Assembly: GCA_946498245.1 (NCBI GenBank)
Contig: CAMMNN010000025.1
Coordinates: 1 to 49,699, forward strand
From: an uncultured Clostridium sp.
GTDB taxonomy: Bacteria; Bacillota; Clostridia; Lachnospirales; Lachnospiraceae
Direction of reading: 5' to 3'
DNA length: 49,699 nucleotides
The translations under genes and the position numbers were made by a program. The notes beneath the pieces were generated by a model. That model saw only the letters and a program-made list of their open reading frames with translations, did not search any database and had not been told where the DNA came from. This document shows, piece by piece, positions 8,123 to 15,579 of this stretch (positions are counted from its first letter, which is position 1; each line of letters begins with the position of its first letter).

Positions 8123-9435
8123 CCCATTCTCCCACTGGTATACCCAATGCACACCAGGGTAATCCCCGTCACCAAAGCCTCAGTATAAACCATAGCCCAC
8201 CATACGCCGCTGATGCCGAGCGAAAGGGGAAGCAGGTATAACAGAATGCCGCTGATAACAATCCCCCGCAAAACCGTAAGTACAGTGGATAACCGGGTTC
8301 TCATAATAGACTGGAAATAAAATGTGGCCCATATGTTGACTCCCATAAATAAAAATGAAATAAAATACACCCGCATAATGGCCGGGGCCGCTTCCAGCAC
8401 CTCCGGCGTAGCGTCCACAAAGAACCGGATAATCTGCGTCGGAAATAAGATACCCGAAAGCATAAAACAGATTCCCATTCCTATGACAGTCCACTCAGAT
8501 ATGCGGCGCAAAGAAGCGATGCGCCCAAACTGGCCTGCTCCGTAATTGGTCGTTGCAACAGGCTGTATGGCCTGTCCTACTCCGGTATAGATGTGCTGAA
8601 ACATACCGGAACAGCTTAAAACCACGCCGAAAACAGAAAGGGCTGTTTCCCCGCCGTAGCGCATAATCTGATTGTTTAAAATACAGGTCAGGGCGATAAA
8701 AGCAAACTCCAGCACAGAGGCGCTGAAGCCTGCTGTTACGGATTTGAAAAAAGCTTTTGAAAGCTGCCAGGGTTTTACGATTTTTAAGTGGCATTTTTTC
8801 GTAAACAGAAAAGCGCAGAGTACGGCAAACTGGATTACCGTGCCTCCTGCCGTGGCGATTGCCGCCCCTGCCATTCCCATATTCATGGGAAATACCAGAA
8901 ACCAGTCCCCAAATACGTTAAAGATCCCGCCTGCTATCACTGCAGCCATTACCACATTCGGGGCGCCGTCGCACCGCACCATGCAGGTAAAATACGCCGA
9001 GAGAATAAAGGCAGGAAATGTCCAGATAATCCAATCGCCATATTCCAGCACTAAAGGCATAAGAGCTTCATTGGCGCCGAAAATGGTAAAAATCTGCCTT
9101 TTAAGAAGGGCCGTCAGGGGCCATACCACAATTGTCAGCCCAAGTACCAGAATAAGGGACGCCGTATAATAGGCGTTTGCCTTTTCTCTCTCCCCTTCCC
9201 CCAGGGCTTTTCCAAAACGGACGGATCCGCCGATGCCGCACAAAAAACCGAACAGAGAAGCAATCCCCAAAATCGGATAGATAATGGCGCAGGCAGCCGC
9301 GCCGTCGGTTCCCACCCCCTGTCCAATGGCGATAGTATCCACAAAGCTGTAAATGGTCGTAACCAAGGCTGAAAAAAGAGAGGGAAGTAAAAATTTCAGA
9401 TACAATTTCCCAACGCTTTCTTTCAACAAGTTCAT
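8116..9435 (-). CDS. MATE family efflux transporter
   Basis: A 439-residue integral membrane protein with about twelve hydrophobic segments in two homologous halves, the MATE (MatE/MATE) fold, exporting drugs or metabolites in exchange for sodium or protons. The N-terminal 'LPSLFSALVTTIYSFVDTIAIG' segment is typical of the NorM/DinF-type clostridial branch. The start at 9435 is supported by GGAG eight bases upstream. It is divergent from a merR-type regulator gene, and its promoter has the 19-base spacer that MerR proteins act on, so expression is probably induced by the compound the regulator senses. The substrate is unknown. The stop codon lies in a 17-bp direct repeat. Confidence 0.93.
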   Translation of the reverse strand: MNLLKESVGKLYLKFLLPSLFSALVTTIYSFVDTIAIGQGVGTDGAAACAIIYPILGIASLFGFLCGIGGSVRFGKALGEGEREKANAYYTASLILVLGLTIVVWPLTALLKRQIFTIFGANEALMPLVLEYGDWIIWTFPAFILSAYFTCMVRCDGAPNVVMAAVIAGGIFNVFGDWFLVFPMNMGMAGAAIATAGGTVIQFAVLCAFLFTKKCHLKIVKPWQLSKAFFKSVTAGFSASVLEFAFIALTCILNNQIMRYGGETALSVFGVVLSCSGMFQHIYTGVGQAIQPVATTNYGAGQFGRIASLRRISEWTVIGMGICFMLSGILFPTQIIRFFVDATPEVLEAAPAIMRVYFISFLFMGVNIWATFYFQSIMRTRLSTVLTVLRGIVISGILLYLLPLSLGISGVWWAMVYTEALVTGITLVCIGYTSGRMGD

Positions 9436-9451
9436 ATGCGTTCTCCTTTGC

Positions 9452-9506
9452 TTGACTTATTTTTTACAACGCAATATTATAAAGTCTGATATAATATGAG
9501 AGTCAA
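9452..9506. promoter_or_regulatory. Overlapping divergent promoters of the MATE and merR genes
   Basis: On the minus strand TTGACT (9501-9506) and TATAAT (9476-9481) are 19 bases apart, the overlong spacer that MerR activators correct by twisting DNA. On the plus strand TTGACT (9452-9457) and TATTAT (9475-9480) are 17 bases apart and drive the regulator. The two promoters share the same AT-rich core, and the two TTGACT boxes form an inverted repeat. Confidence 0.82.
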
Positions 9507-9521
9507 GTAAGGAGAAAGAAA

Positions 9522-10346
9522 ATGACAGACAAAAGCCGCTTGTTTTCCATAGGGAAGCTGTCCCGGCTGACAGGGGTACATATCCAGTCCCTTCGGTATT
9601 ATGAAAAGTTAGGAATTTTGAATCCGGCATACATTGATCCTCAAAGCCAGTACCGGTATTATACCTTTCAGCAGACCAGAATTGTAGAGGCTATCCAGTA
9701 CTGCGCTGACCTGGGGATTCCTCTAAAACAGTTTCAAAATTTTCTGTCGGAAAAAGACGGACAGATCGATTACGCCGCCCTGATCCAATGGGGAATCCGC
9801 CTGACCAACGAAAAAATGGAACGCATTCAAAAACGGCTGTCCTTTCTGGAAAACGTACAGCAGGAAATTCTTCATGCCGAAGAATGTCGAGCAAGCTCTT
9901 TTACCAAAAGTCATTTTCCGGAAAGAGTCTGCTGGGCCATTCCCTATGAGGGAACCCAAACTGCGCCAGACTTTTATGCTGCGGTCTGCCGCCTGATTTC
10001 TGATATAGAAGCCAACGGCCTTCACGCAGGCTTCAATAACGGCCAGTTGCTCCTTTGCCGGGAAGATAAAATGGAGTCCTATATTTTTATTGACATTCGG
10101 GAAACGGATGTTTCTGCAGAATCCCTTATAAAAACGTTTCCGCAAATTGTCTCCATTCCCGCCGGAGAATATCTGTGCACGGTTTCAAAAGAGAGCAATA
10201 TCCGACGGGCTCCCCAGGTTTTCCCTTCATTGTTTGAACAAGCTTTTCCCAAAACTGTCGTTGAGGTGGAACTGTTTTCGGAAAAGCTCCCTTATTCTGC
10301 ACCTGTATTTGAAATCCGCTGCAGCCTTCCCTGCAAACAGGCATGA
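9522..10346 (+). CDS. MerR family transcriptional regulator with GyrI-like effector domain
   Basis: A 274-residue regulator. The N-terminal winged helix (FSIGKLSRLTGVHIQSLRYY, residues 8-27) and 'YRYYTFQQ' wing are classic MerR; a coiled coil near 85-115 mediates dimerisation, and the C-terminal 150 residues look like a BltR/GyrI-type small-molecule binding domain. It probably binds multidrug-like ligands and activates the divergent MATE exporter gene through the 19-base-spacer promoter between them, as BmrR and BltR do for their exporters. AAGGAG lies nine bases before the ATG. The regulator-exporter pairing is inferred from position and promoter geometry. Confidence 0.92.
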   Translation: MTDKSRLFSIGKLSRLTGVHIQSLRYYEKLGILNPAYIDPQSQYRYYTFQQTRIVEAIQYCADLGIPLKQFQNFLSEKDGQIDYAALIQWGIRLTNEKMERIQKRLSFLENVQQEILHAEECRASSFTKSHFPERVCWAIPYEGTQTAPDFYAAVCRLISDIEANGLHAGFNNGQLLLCREDKMESYIFIDIRETDVSAESLIKTFPQIVSIPAGEYLCTVSKESNIRRAPQVFPSLFEQAFPKTVVEVELFSEKLPYSAPVFEIRCSLPCKQA

Positions 10347-10370
10347 ATGTTTTAACTGCCGGGAGACATA

Positions 10371-10415
10371 AAGAGCTGCCTGTCCTCCCTGATCCAGAGA
10401 GAACAGACAGCTCTT
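10371..10415. terminator. Terminator between merR and nagA
   Basis: The arms AAGAGCTG-CTGT and ACAG-CAGCTCTT form a stem between the converging genes; a T-rich stretch follows on the plus strand. It could act in both directions. Confidence 0.7.
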
Positions 10416-10455
10416 CTATTTCCATCATATTAAATTCAAAACGTATTTGGGACTC

Positions 10456-11613
10456 TTACTGCTCTCTTGCAAAAACCCTGCAGCCTTCCACGTAAGTTTC
10501 CGCCACTCTGTTTTCGCCGTCCAGCAGGGCAAAGTTAGCGTCCAGGCCTTCTTTGATAAAGCCATACCGGTTGTCCAGGCCTAAAAGCTTGGCCGGATTT
10601 TCCGTCAGCAGAGGAAGGAGCTCCTCAACGGTCTTGCCAGTAAAGGCTACCAGATTTTCCAGGGCCTTTCCTGTCGTCAGTGTACTTCCTGCCCTGCTTC
10701 CTCCATCGGCCAGCTTTGCGTCCCCGTCTACTACCAATACGTCGTTGACGCCCAGTTTATATTTGCCGTCAGGCAGTCCTGCCGCCATAATGGAGTCTGT
10801 AATGGCTACTACCCGATCCAGGCCCTTGGTTTTGATAATCAGTCTCACTGTACCTGGGTGAAGATGTCTGCCGTCACAGATGATTTCGCAGTACACATTG
10901 TCATCCTCCAGAACGGCTCCCCAGATAGCCGGGAAGTGCTGGTGGAGAAGCTTCATGGCATTGCCCGTATGGGTAGCGGCCATGGCGCCGCTCTCTATGG
11001 CTGCTCTGGCCGTGTCGTAATCAGCCCCGGAGTGGCCGATAGCCACCTGGATCCCCAGTTCCTTCAGCTTGGGAAGGTCCTCTACCATTCCGTCGATTTC
11101 AGGAGAAACTGTAATATACCGGATCTCGCCTTCCGCTGCCTTCTGATACTCTTCTATCAACGGAATGTTTTTGGTCTGAAGGAGATGTTCCGGCATGGCT
11201 CCTTTATACTCTGCAGATAAAAACGGGCCTTCCAGATGGATTCCCATCATAACTGCGCCCTGGTGTTCTACGGTTTTCCAGCGTTTATACGCCTCGATGC
11301 AGGCTAAGGTCTGCTCTTTGGTATCGGTTAAAACAGATCCCAGCCAGCCTGTGGTTCCCTGGGAAGCCATAAACCGGCAAATCTTCTCATACCCCTCCGT
11401 ATCGGCGCTGTTTACGTCCACGCCGGCGGCGCCGTGGGTATGAATGTCCAAAAATCCCGGAACCAGACGCTGCCCTTTCAGGTCCACCCGCTCCGCCTCC
11501 GGCTCAGAGATCCACTGGGCGATCCGGATAATCTTTCCGTCTTCCACCAGCACATCCGCCTTCTGAAACTTATGGTCTTGATAAACGAACCCATTGCAGA
11601 AAATCTTTTTCAT
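10456..11613 (-). CDS. nagA: N-acetylglucosamine-6-phosphate deacetylase (NagA family)
   Basis: A 385-residue amidohydrolase that removes acetate from N-acetylglucosamine 6-phosphate in the cytoplasm. Metal and catalytic motifs are visible: HTHG (about 58-61), HLEGPF (about 125-130), the metal histidines in 'AIGHSGA' and 'ATHTGNAM', and the catalytic Asp in 'AITDSIMAAG'. The usual THLFNAM reads THTGNAMKLLHQH here, so the substrate pocket may be altered. It is the last gene of the pfk-tpi-larA-nagA run, 118 bases after the larA-like gene with a GC-rich hairpin between them. The context of sugar-phosphate enzymes supports an amino-sugar route, although an acetylated sugar other than GlcNAc is possible. 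Confidence 0.9.
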   Translation of the reverse strand: MKKIFCNGFVYQDHKFQKADVLVEDGKIIRIAQWISEPEAERVDLKGQRLVPGFLDIHTHGAAGVDVNSADTEGYEKICRFMASQGTTGWLGSVLTDTKEQTLACIEAYKRWKTVEHQGAVMMGIHLEGPFLSAEYKGAMPEHLLQTKNIPLIEEYQKAAEGEIRYITVSPEIDGMVEDLPKLKELGIQVAIGHSGADYDTARAAIESGAMAATHTGNAMKLLHQHFPAIWGAVLEDDNVYCEIICDGRHLHPGTVRLIIKTKGLDRVVAITDSIMAAGLPDGKYKLGVNDVLVVDGDAKLADGGSRAGSTLTTGKALENLVAFTGKTVEELLPLLTENPAKLLGLDNRYGFIKEGLDANFALLDGENRVAETYVEGCRVFAREQ

Positions 11614-11731
11614 TGTCGTCCTCCAATTTGAAAGCTATATGGGGACAAAACGCCTCATAAGCCCTTGCCCCAGTATAGCAGGGAAGCCCCCCGGCTGTTT
11701 CAGCCAGGGAGCCTTGGTGATTTTTCTACTA

Positions 11732-13219
11732 TTATTTTACGTAAGCGTCCGGATGGCAGCTTCCGTTGGTTCCGTCGTAAACCTGATCCTTCATCATCAG
11801 ATGAACGGCGCTGAGCTTAAAGGTCTGAGGCAGAGCCAGAATCTTAGGATTGGGGCCTACATACTTCTTCATAGCGTCCTGAAGAGCTTCCTCAATGGTG
11901 GCTCTGGTCTTTAAGCCCATTCCTCTTGCATAGCCCGGTTCCTGAGCGCCGCAGATATAGATGGCGGAGGTGTTCATCTCAGCAATCTGACCGCAGCTCA
12001 TCATGGAGAAGCCGTGGAAGGGGTGGAAAGCATTGCCGAAGCGGTATTTTCTGATGTATTCTTCATTGGTGGCGAACAACTGGCCGTAACGATCCATATC
12101 CGTCAGGACATTCATGTGATCGTGCTGGAACATATCATAGCACTCTCTCAGGTAGGGCCACAGCTCGTCATGGAAGTAGCCGTTGCAGATAGAAGCGCAG
12201 ATCATGACACAGTTGTCCTTCATAACTCTCTTGTGACGGATTACCTGGGCGGAGAGAGCCTGCATCATCATAATGGGGTTGGTTCCCATGCCGTCGCCGT
12301 AATGGAAAAACTGAGGCATACCAAATACCATAACGTCGTATTTTTCCTCTGCAAAGGGCACATAGGTACGCTTGTCCGCTGTTTTCCAGGAAATGGGCTG
12401 CATCTCTTTGGCGTAGCCGCTGTTAATTTCAATCTGTCTGGACTTGGTATCCAGCACGGCGTCGCAGCAGAAGAATTTCTTTCCCATATGCTCTTCCATC
12501 TTCATGCCGATCTCGTCGAATTTGCTGCGCATTAAGGACTTGCCGCTGACAGGAGTAAAGTCTTCTCTGTGCATAACCTGGGGAACGTGATGGGAAGCGA
12601 TGGAGCTCCAGTGGTTTAATCCTGTAGCGCAGTGCTTGTAGCCGCCGGAATAGCCGCCGTAAGGATTGCCCTGGGTATGGCCGATTAAAACGGCAACGTC
12701 GCTGTCGTGTACGTATTTATTTAAAAATACCGGATCTCCCCGATCTGTCAGTCCGCAGTCTACCAGATGATCGTAGTCTTCGCTGTCGTGATTGATAATC
12801 TGGCCGGTGTACCAGAACTCATTAAACAGTTCCGGGCCCAATACGTTGTAGATTTCTTCCTTAGTATTCTTTCTGTGAAGGCCGTTGGAGCAGATAAGAA
12901 GAATATCCTTTTTCTCTACACCTACGCTGTAAAGCTCCTTTAAAATAAGCTTAATGGATACCTTTCTGTGGGAGGTGGGCTGCTCTCCGCCCTTTACTCT
13001 GTCAGGGAATACGATGGTTACTTTGGAACCCTTGTGAGCCAGCTCTGTTAAAGGCGGCATTCCAATGGGGTTGCGAATGGATTTTAAAGTTTCTTCCTCT
13101 AATTTATCTTCCGGGATACAGGGCGGATCCGCCACGGTTACTCCAGGAATAAATACGTCGGTGTTGTCCGGCAGGTTTGCTGCCATAAGGCCCTGGCCAT
13201 ATTCAAACTCTAATCTCAT
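11732..13219 (-). CDS. LarA-family nickel-pincer racemase/epimerase homologue
   Basis: A 495-residue homologue of lactate racemase LarA. The key residues are in place: H115 (NGLHRK), H181 (IGHTQG), K195 (GGYKH, the lysine that holds the nickel-pincer nucleotide) and H210/H211 (ASHH). LarA homologues isomerise 2-hydroxy acids by hydride transfer; besides lactate, some act on sugar acids such as gluconate. Lying between tpi and nagA in a sugar operon, it more likely works on a sugar acid or an oxidised sugar than on lactate; that is inference. The cofactor-making genes larB, larC and larE are not in the window. GAGGAG before 13219 supports the start. Confidence 0.87.
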   Translation of the reverse strand: MRLEFEYGQGLMAANLPDNTDVFIPGVTVADPPCIPEDKLEEETLKSIRNPIGMPPLTELAHKGSKVTIVFPDRVKGGEQPTSHRKVSIKLILKELYSVGVEKKDILLICSNGLHRKNTKEEIYNVLGPELFNEFWYTGQIINHDSEDYDHLVDCGLTDRGDPVFLNKYVHDSDVAVLIGHTQGNPYGGYSGGYKHCATGLNHWSSIASHHVPQVMHREDFTPVSGKSLMRSKFDEIGMKMEEHMGKKFFCCDAVLDTKSRQIEINSGYAKEMQPISWKTADKRTYVPFAEEKYDVMVFGMPQFFHYGDGMGTNPIMMMQALSAQVIRHKRVMKDNCVMICASICNGYFHDELWPYLRECYDMFQHDHMNVLTDMDRYGQLFATNEEYIRKYRFGNAFHPFHGFSMMSCGQIAEMNTSAIYICGAQEPGYARGMGLKTRATIEEALQDAMKKYVGPNPKILALPQTFKLSAVHLMMKDQVYDGTNGSCHPDAYVK

Positions 13220-13298
13220 ATTTTTTCTCCTCTATCCTATCAAAGTCCCGCTGTCTGTCCGGCAGCGCAGGTTCACAGATACAGTGCTTTTTCCGTTC

Positions 13299-14135
13299 TT
13301 ACTTTCCCATGTAGGTACGAATGATTTCCAGATACTCTTCCGGATAAAATCCAATCTCTCCGGCAAACCGGGTCAGGGCAATGAGGCCGCCGTCCATTAC
13401 CGGAACAGATGCCAGCATCTCGGCATTATCCGTTTTTAAGCCGCCGCCGTATACTACGTCCATGCCGCCGGTTACTTCTTTTACAAAAGCGCCGATCTTG
13501 GTAATATATTCTTTATCCGGCGGAATTTTGCCCGGTCCAATGGCCCATACCGGCTCATAGGCAATGGTTACCTTGGTTTTGTCTACGCCTTCCAGGCCTG
13601 TAGTAAGCTGCTCTCTTAATACTTCCTGCCATCTCTCCTGCTCCTCAGAAGTTTCGCCGATGCAATAGAGTACGGAAAGCCCCGCTTTTACCGCCGCCTG
13701 AATCTCTTTATTTAACAGACGGTTTACTGCCGCCGTGTCCGTCACTCCGGCTTCCGCCAGGATTCCGGCCTTGTCCTTCCGCTCTTCGCAGTGGCCGATA
13801 ATAGTAGCCGTACAGCCTGCCGCTTTCATGGAATTGGCCGTGCGGTTTGTGGTAAAGGCCCCGAAATTGCCGCCCACAGCCGTATCTTCCCGGTAAACGC
13901 TCTGGCAGCCTACCTGAACGGGGCTGTCCTCACACAAAGCCGATACAGCGGAAATTACGTGAGCTTCCGGGAAAAACATGGCAAATTCCACATCATCATC
14001 CCCGTATTTTTTCAGGGCTTCCTGCGTGTTGGAAACAATGAAGGAGCCCCAATCCGCTGCCGGGGCAATGCTGTTGACTCCGCCGTACTCCTTGGGGATG
14101 TCAAAGCGCTTCAGGTTTAAAAAAATGTGTTTCAC
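13299..14135 (-). CDS. tpiA: Triosephosphate isomerase family protein
   Basis: A 278-residue TIM-barrel isomerase, somewhat longer than the usual 250. The catalytic residues are kept: K9 (in NLKRF where common enzymes have NWKMN), H115 (GHCEERK) and E194 (YEPVWAIG, with a recognisable loop 6, GPGKIPPDK). It starts with GTG at 14135, whose last bases overlap the TGA of the upstream pfk gene (GTGA overlap), so translation is coupled. Its place in an operon with a second phosphofructokinase and nagA suggests a dedicated lower step, interconverting glyceraldehyde 3-phosphate and dihydroxyacetone phosphate. It may equally be the only copy in the genome; the window cannot tell. Confidence 0.93.
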   Translation of the reverse strand: MKHIFLNLKRFDIPKEYGGVNSIAPAADWGSFIVSNTQEALKKYGDDDVEFAMFFPEAHVISAVSALCEDSPVQVGCQSVYREDTAVGGNFGAFTTNRTANSMKAAGCTATIIGHCEERKDKAGILAEAGVTDTAAVNRLLNKEIQAAVKAGLSVLYCIGETSEEQERWQEVLREQLTTGLEGVDKTKVTIAYEPVWAIGPGKIPPDKEYITKIGAFVKEVTGGMDVVYGGGLKTDNAEMLASVPVMDGGLIALTRFAGEIGFYPEEYLEIIRTYMGK

Positions 14136-15322
14136 TTCTTTTCTCCCTCCTTATAATAATCGTTAAAATCAATAAAATCTCTCAGTTCCGGACCAATCAA
14201 GGGACGGCACCACTTGGCAAATTCTTCCGTCACATCATTTTTCCGTTCATTTACATAAGACTCCGGAATCACCCGTTCATAAAGCATAACCTGCTCAATG
14301 GGGATCCGTTCCACATGGATCTTGTAAGAGCCGTCCGGCGTTTCGTCCCGGATAAAGCCGATCATGACTCCGCTCTCCCCGTTCATAGCCGCCTTTAAAG
14401 CTTCTCTTCCGGCCAATACCGCTTCGTCCCGGTCTACAGGGGACTGCCATGCAATGGAAGCGCGGCCGCAGATACCCGGCTTCTCGCTTCTGGCCTTGAT
14501 ACCCAGGCGTTTTACTACCAGATTTGCCAGATGGGAGCTGACGTCTCCATAGTAGGTCGCACGGCCGCTTTTAAAGATAGGAGGCACAATGGGTTCGCCC
14601 TTTTCATCCTTTAAGCCCTCGCTGGCAACGACTACGACGCCGCCTTTTTCGTCATACAGTTTTTTTACATCTTCCAAAAACTCCTCTTCATTGAAAGGAA
14701 ACTCCGGCAGATAAATCAGATGAGGAGCATCTCCCGGTTTCTTCCGCGCCAAAACCGACGCAGCGGTAATCCAGCCTGCGTTCCGGCCCATGGCCTCAAT
14801 GACGCAAACGTGAATGGGAAGGGATTTTACATCGACACCAACTTCCGCCGTCGTAGCCGCAATATACCGGGCGGCGCTTCCGTAACCCGGCGTATGATCC
14901 GTAATGGCAATGTCATTGTCAATGGTCTTGGGGATTCCCACTACGCAGATCCCTGTACCCTCACAGGCGTGGTAAATCTTCCCGCAGGTATCCATGGTCC
15001 CGTTTCCCCCGTTTAAAAGGACGTACCGAATATCGTATTTTTTGAAAATCGCCGGCATGGCTTTATAATCTTCTTCCTCCAAAGCATAGCGGGAAGAACC
15101 AATGGCCGTTGCCGGGGTTTCTAACAGCAGTTTCAGCTTCTCTTCCGGAAACTGCAAAAGATCCAGGAAGCGTTCCTTAAAAATCGCTTCGCTGCCTCCC
15201 ATTGCTCCATATACCTTGTCAATCTTCCCACTGGCCTTTGCTTCCTCCAGCACACCGTACAGAGAGGAGTTGATAACAGCCGTGGGGCCGCCTCCGTGAA
15301 CCACTAACACATTACCTGCCAT
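14132..15322 (-). CDS. 6-phosphofructokinase family protein with an ATP-type donor residue
   Basis: A 396-residue PfkA-family kinase, clearly related to the enzyme at 3940-5166. At the donor site it has GGNGT (105-109) with Gly108 where the other has Asp, but still Lys132 in PKTIDND. Gly at the first position favours ATP and Lys at the second is typical of PPi enzymes, so this is a mixed type; some actinobacterial ATP enzymes share that combination. The catalytic Asp135 is present. AAGGAAGG seven bases before the ATG at 15322 fixes the start. It is the first gene of the pfk-tpi-larA-nagA run, divergent from a GH3 gene across a control region with two operator-like dyads. It may act on fructose 6-phosphate or a related ketose phosphate. 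Confidence 0.9.
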   Translation of the reverse strand: MAGNVLVVHGGGPTAVINSSLYGVLEEAKASGKIDKVYGAMGGSEAIFKERFLDLLQFPEEKLKLLLETPATAIGSSRYALEEEDYKAMPAIFKKYDIRYVLLNGGNGTMDTCGKIYHACEGTGICVVGIPKTIDNDIAITDHTPGYGSAARYIAATTAEVGVDVKSLPIHVCVIEAMGRNAGWITAASVLARKKPGDAPHLIYLPEFPFNEEEFLEDVKKLYDEKGGVVVVASEGLKDEKGEPIVPPIFKSGRATYYGDVSSHLANLVVKRLGIKARSEKPGICGRASIAWQSPVDRDEAVLAGREALKAAMNGESGVMIGFIRDETPDGSYKIHVERIPIEQVMLYERVIPESYVNERKNDVTEEFAKWCRPLIGPELRDFIDFNDYYKEGEKK

Positions 15323-15440
15323 CACTCAACCTTCCTTTCCTCATTAAGATTTAAGTATCTCTCGGATATTTTTTCTCTATCCGCCCTGTTTTGCTATTGT
15401 TATTTTAGCATATTTTACAACAAAAATGGGAAACTTTTTA

Positions 15441-15454
15441 CCCAAACGTTTGGT
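15441..15454. promoter_or_regulatory. LacI-family-type palindrome in the pfk/GH3 control region
   Basis: CCCAAACGTTTGGT contains the perfect 12-bp palindrome CCAAACGTTTGG. It shares the core CAAACGTTTG with the palindrome beside the LacI gene at 40596-40611. It departs from the CcpA cre consensus at the outer TG/CA positions. Confidence 0.7.
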
Positions 15455-15479
15455 ATTATTTATTTTGAGAAATTTTTTA

Positions 15480-15498
15480 ATTAATTTAAATAAATAAT
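15480..15498. promoter_or_regulatory. ROK-type operator candidate, copy 1
   Basis: ATTAATTTAAATAAATAAT is identical at 34841-34859 and 36779-36797. It has arms ATTAxTT and AAxTAAT around a five-base centre, the layout of NagC, Mlc and XylR operators. It abuts the -35 box of the GH3 gene at 15498. Confidence 0.75.
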
Positions 15499-15526
15499 TG
15501 ATTTTCATGTTTTTTTATTATATAAT
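15498..15526 (+). promoter_or_regulatory. Promoter of the GH3 gene at 15580
   Basis: TTGATT (15498-15503), a 17-base spacer and TATAAT (15521-15526), with the 19-bp dyad directly touching the -35 box. Confidence 0.78.
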
Positions 15527-15579
15527 GACTCCAAAGGAATTGTGATACTGTAAATCTCATTTAGAAAAGGAGGAACCAC

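Noticed and set aside
15441..15454. The CCAAACGTTTGG palindrome as a CcpA cre site
   Set aside because: The outer TG and CA positions of the cre consensus do not fit, while the match to the palindrome beside the LacI gene is better.
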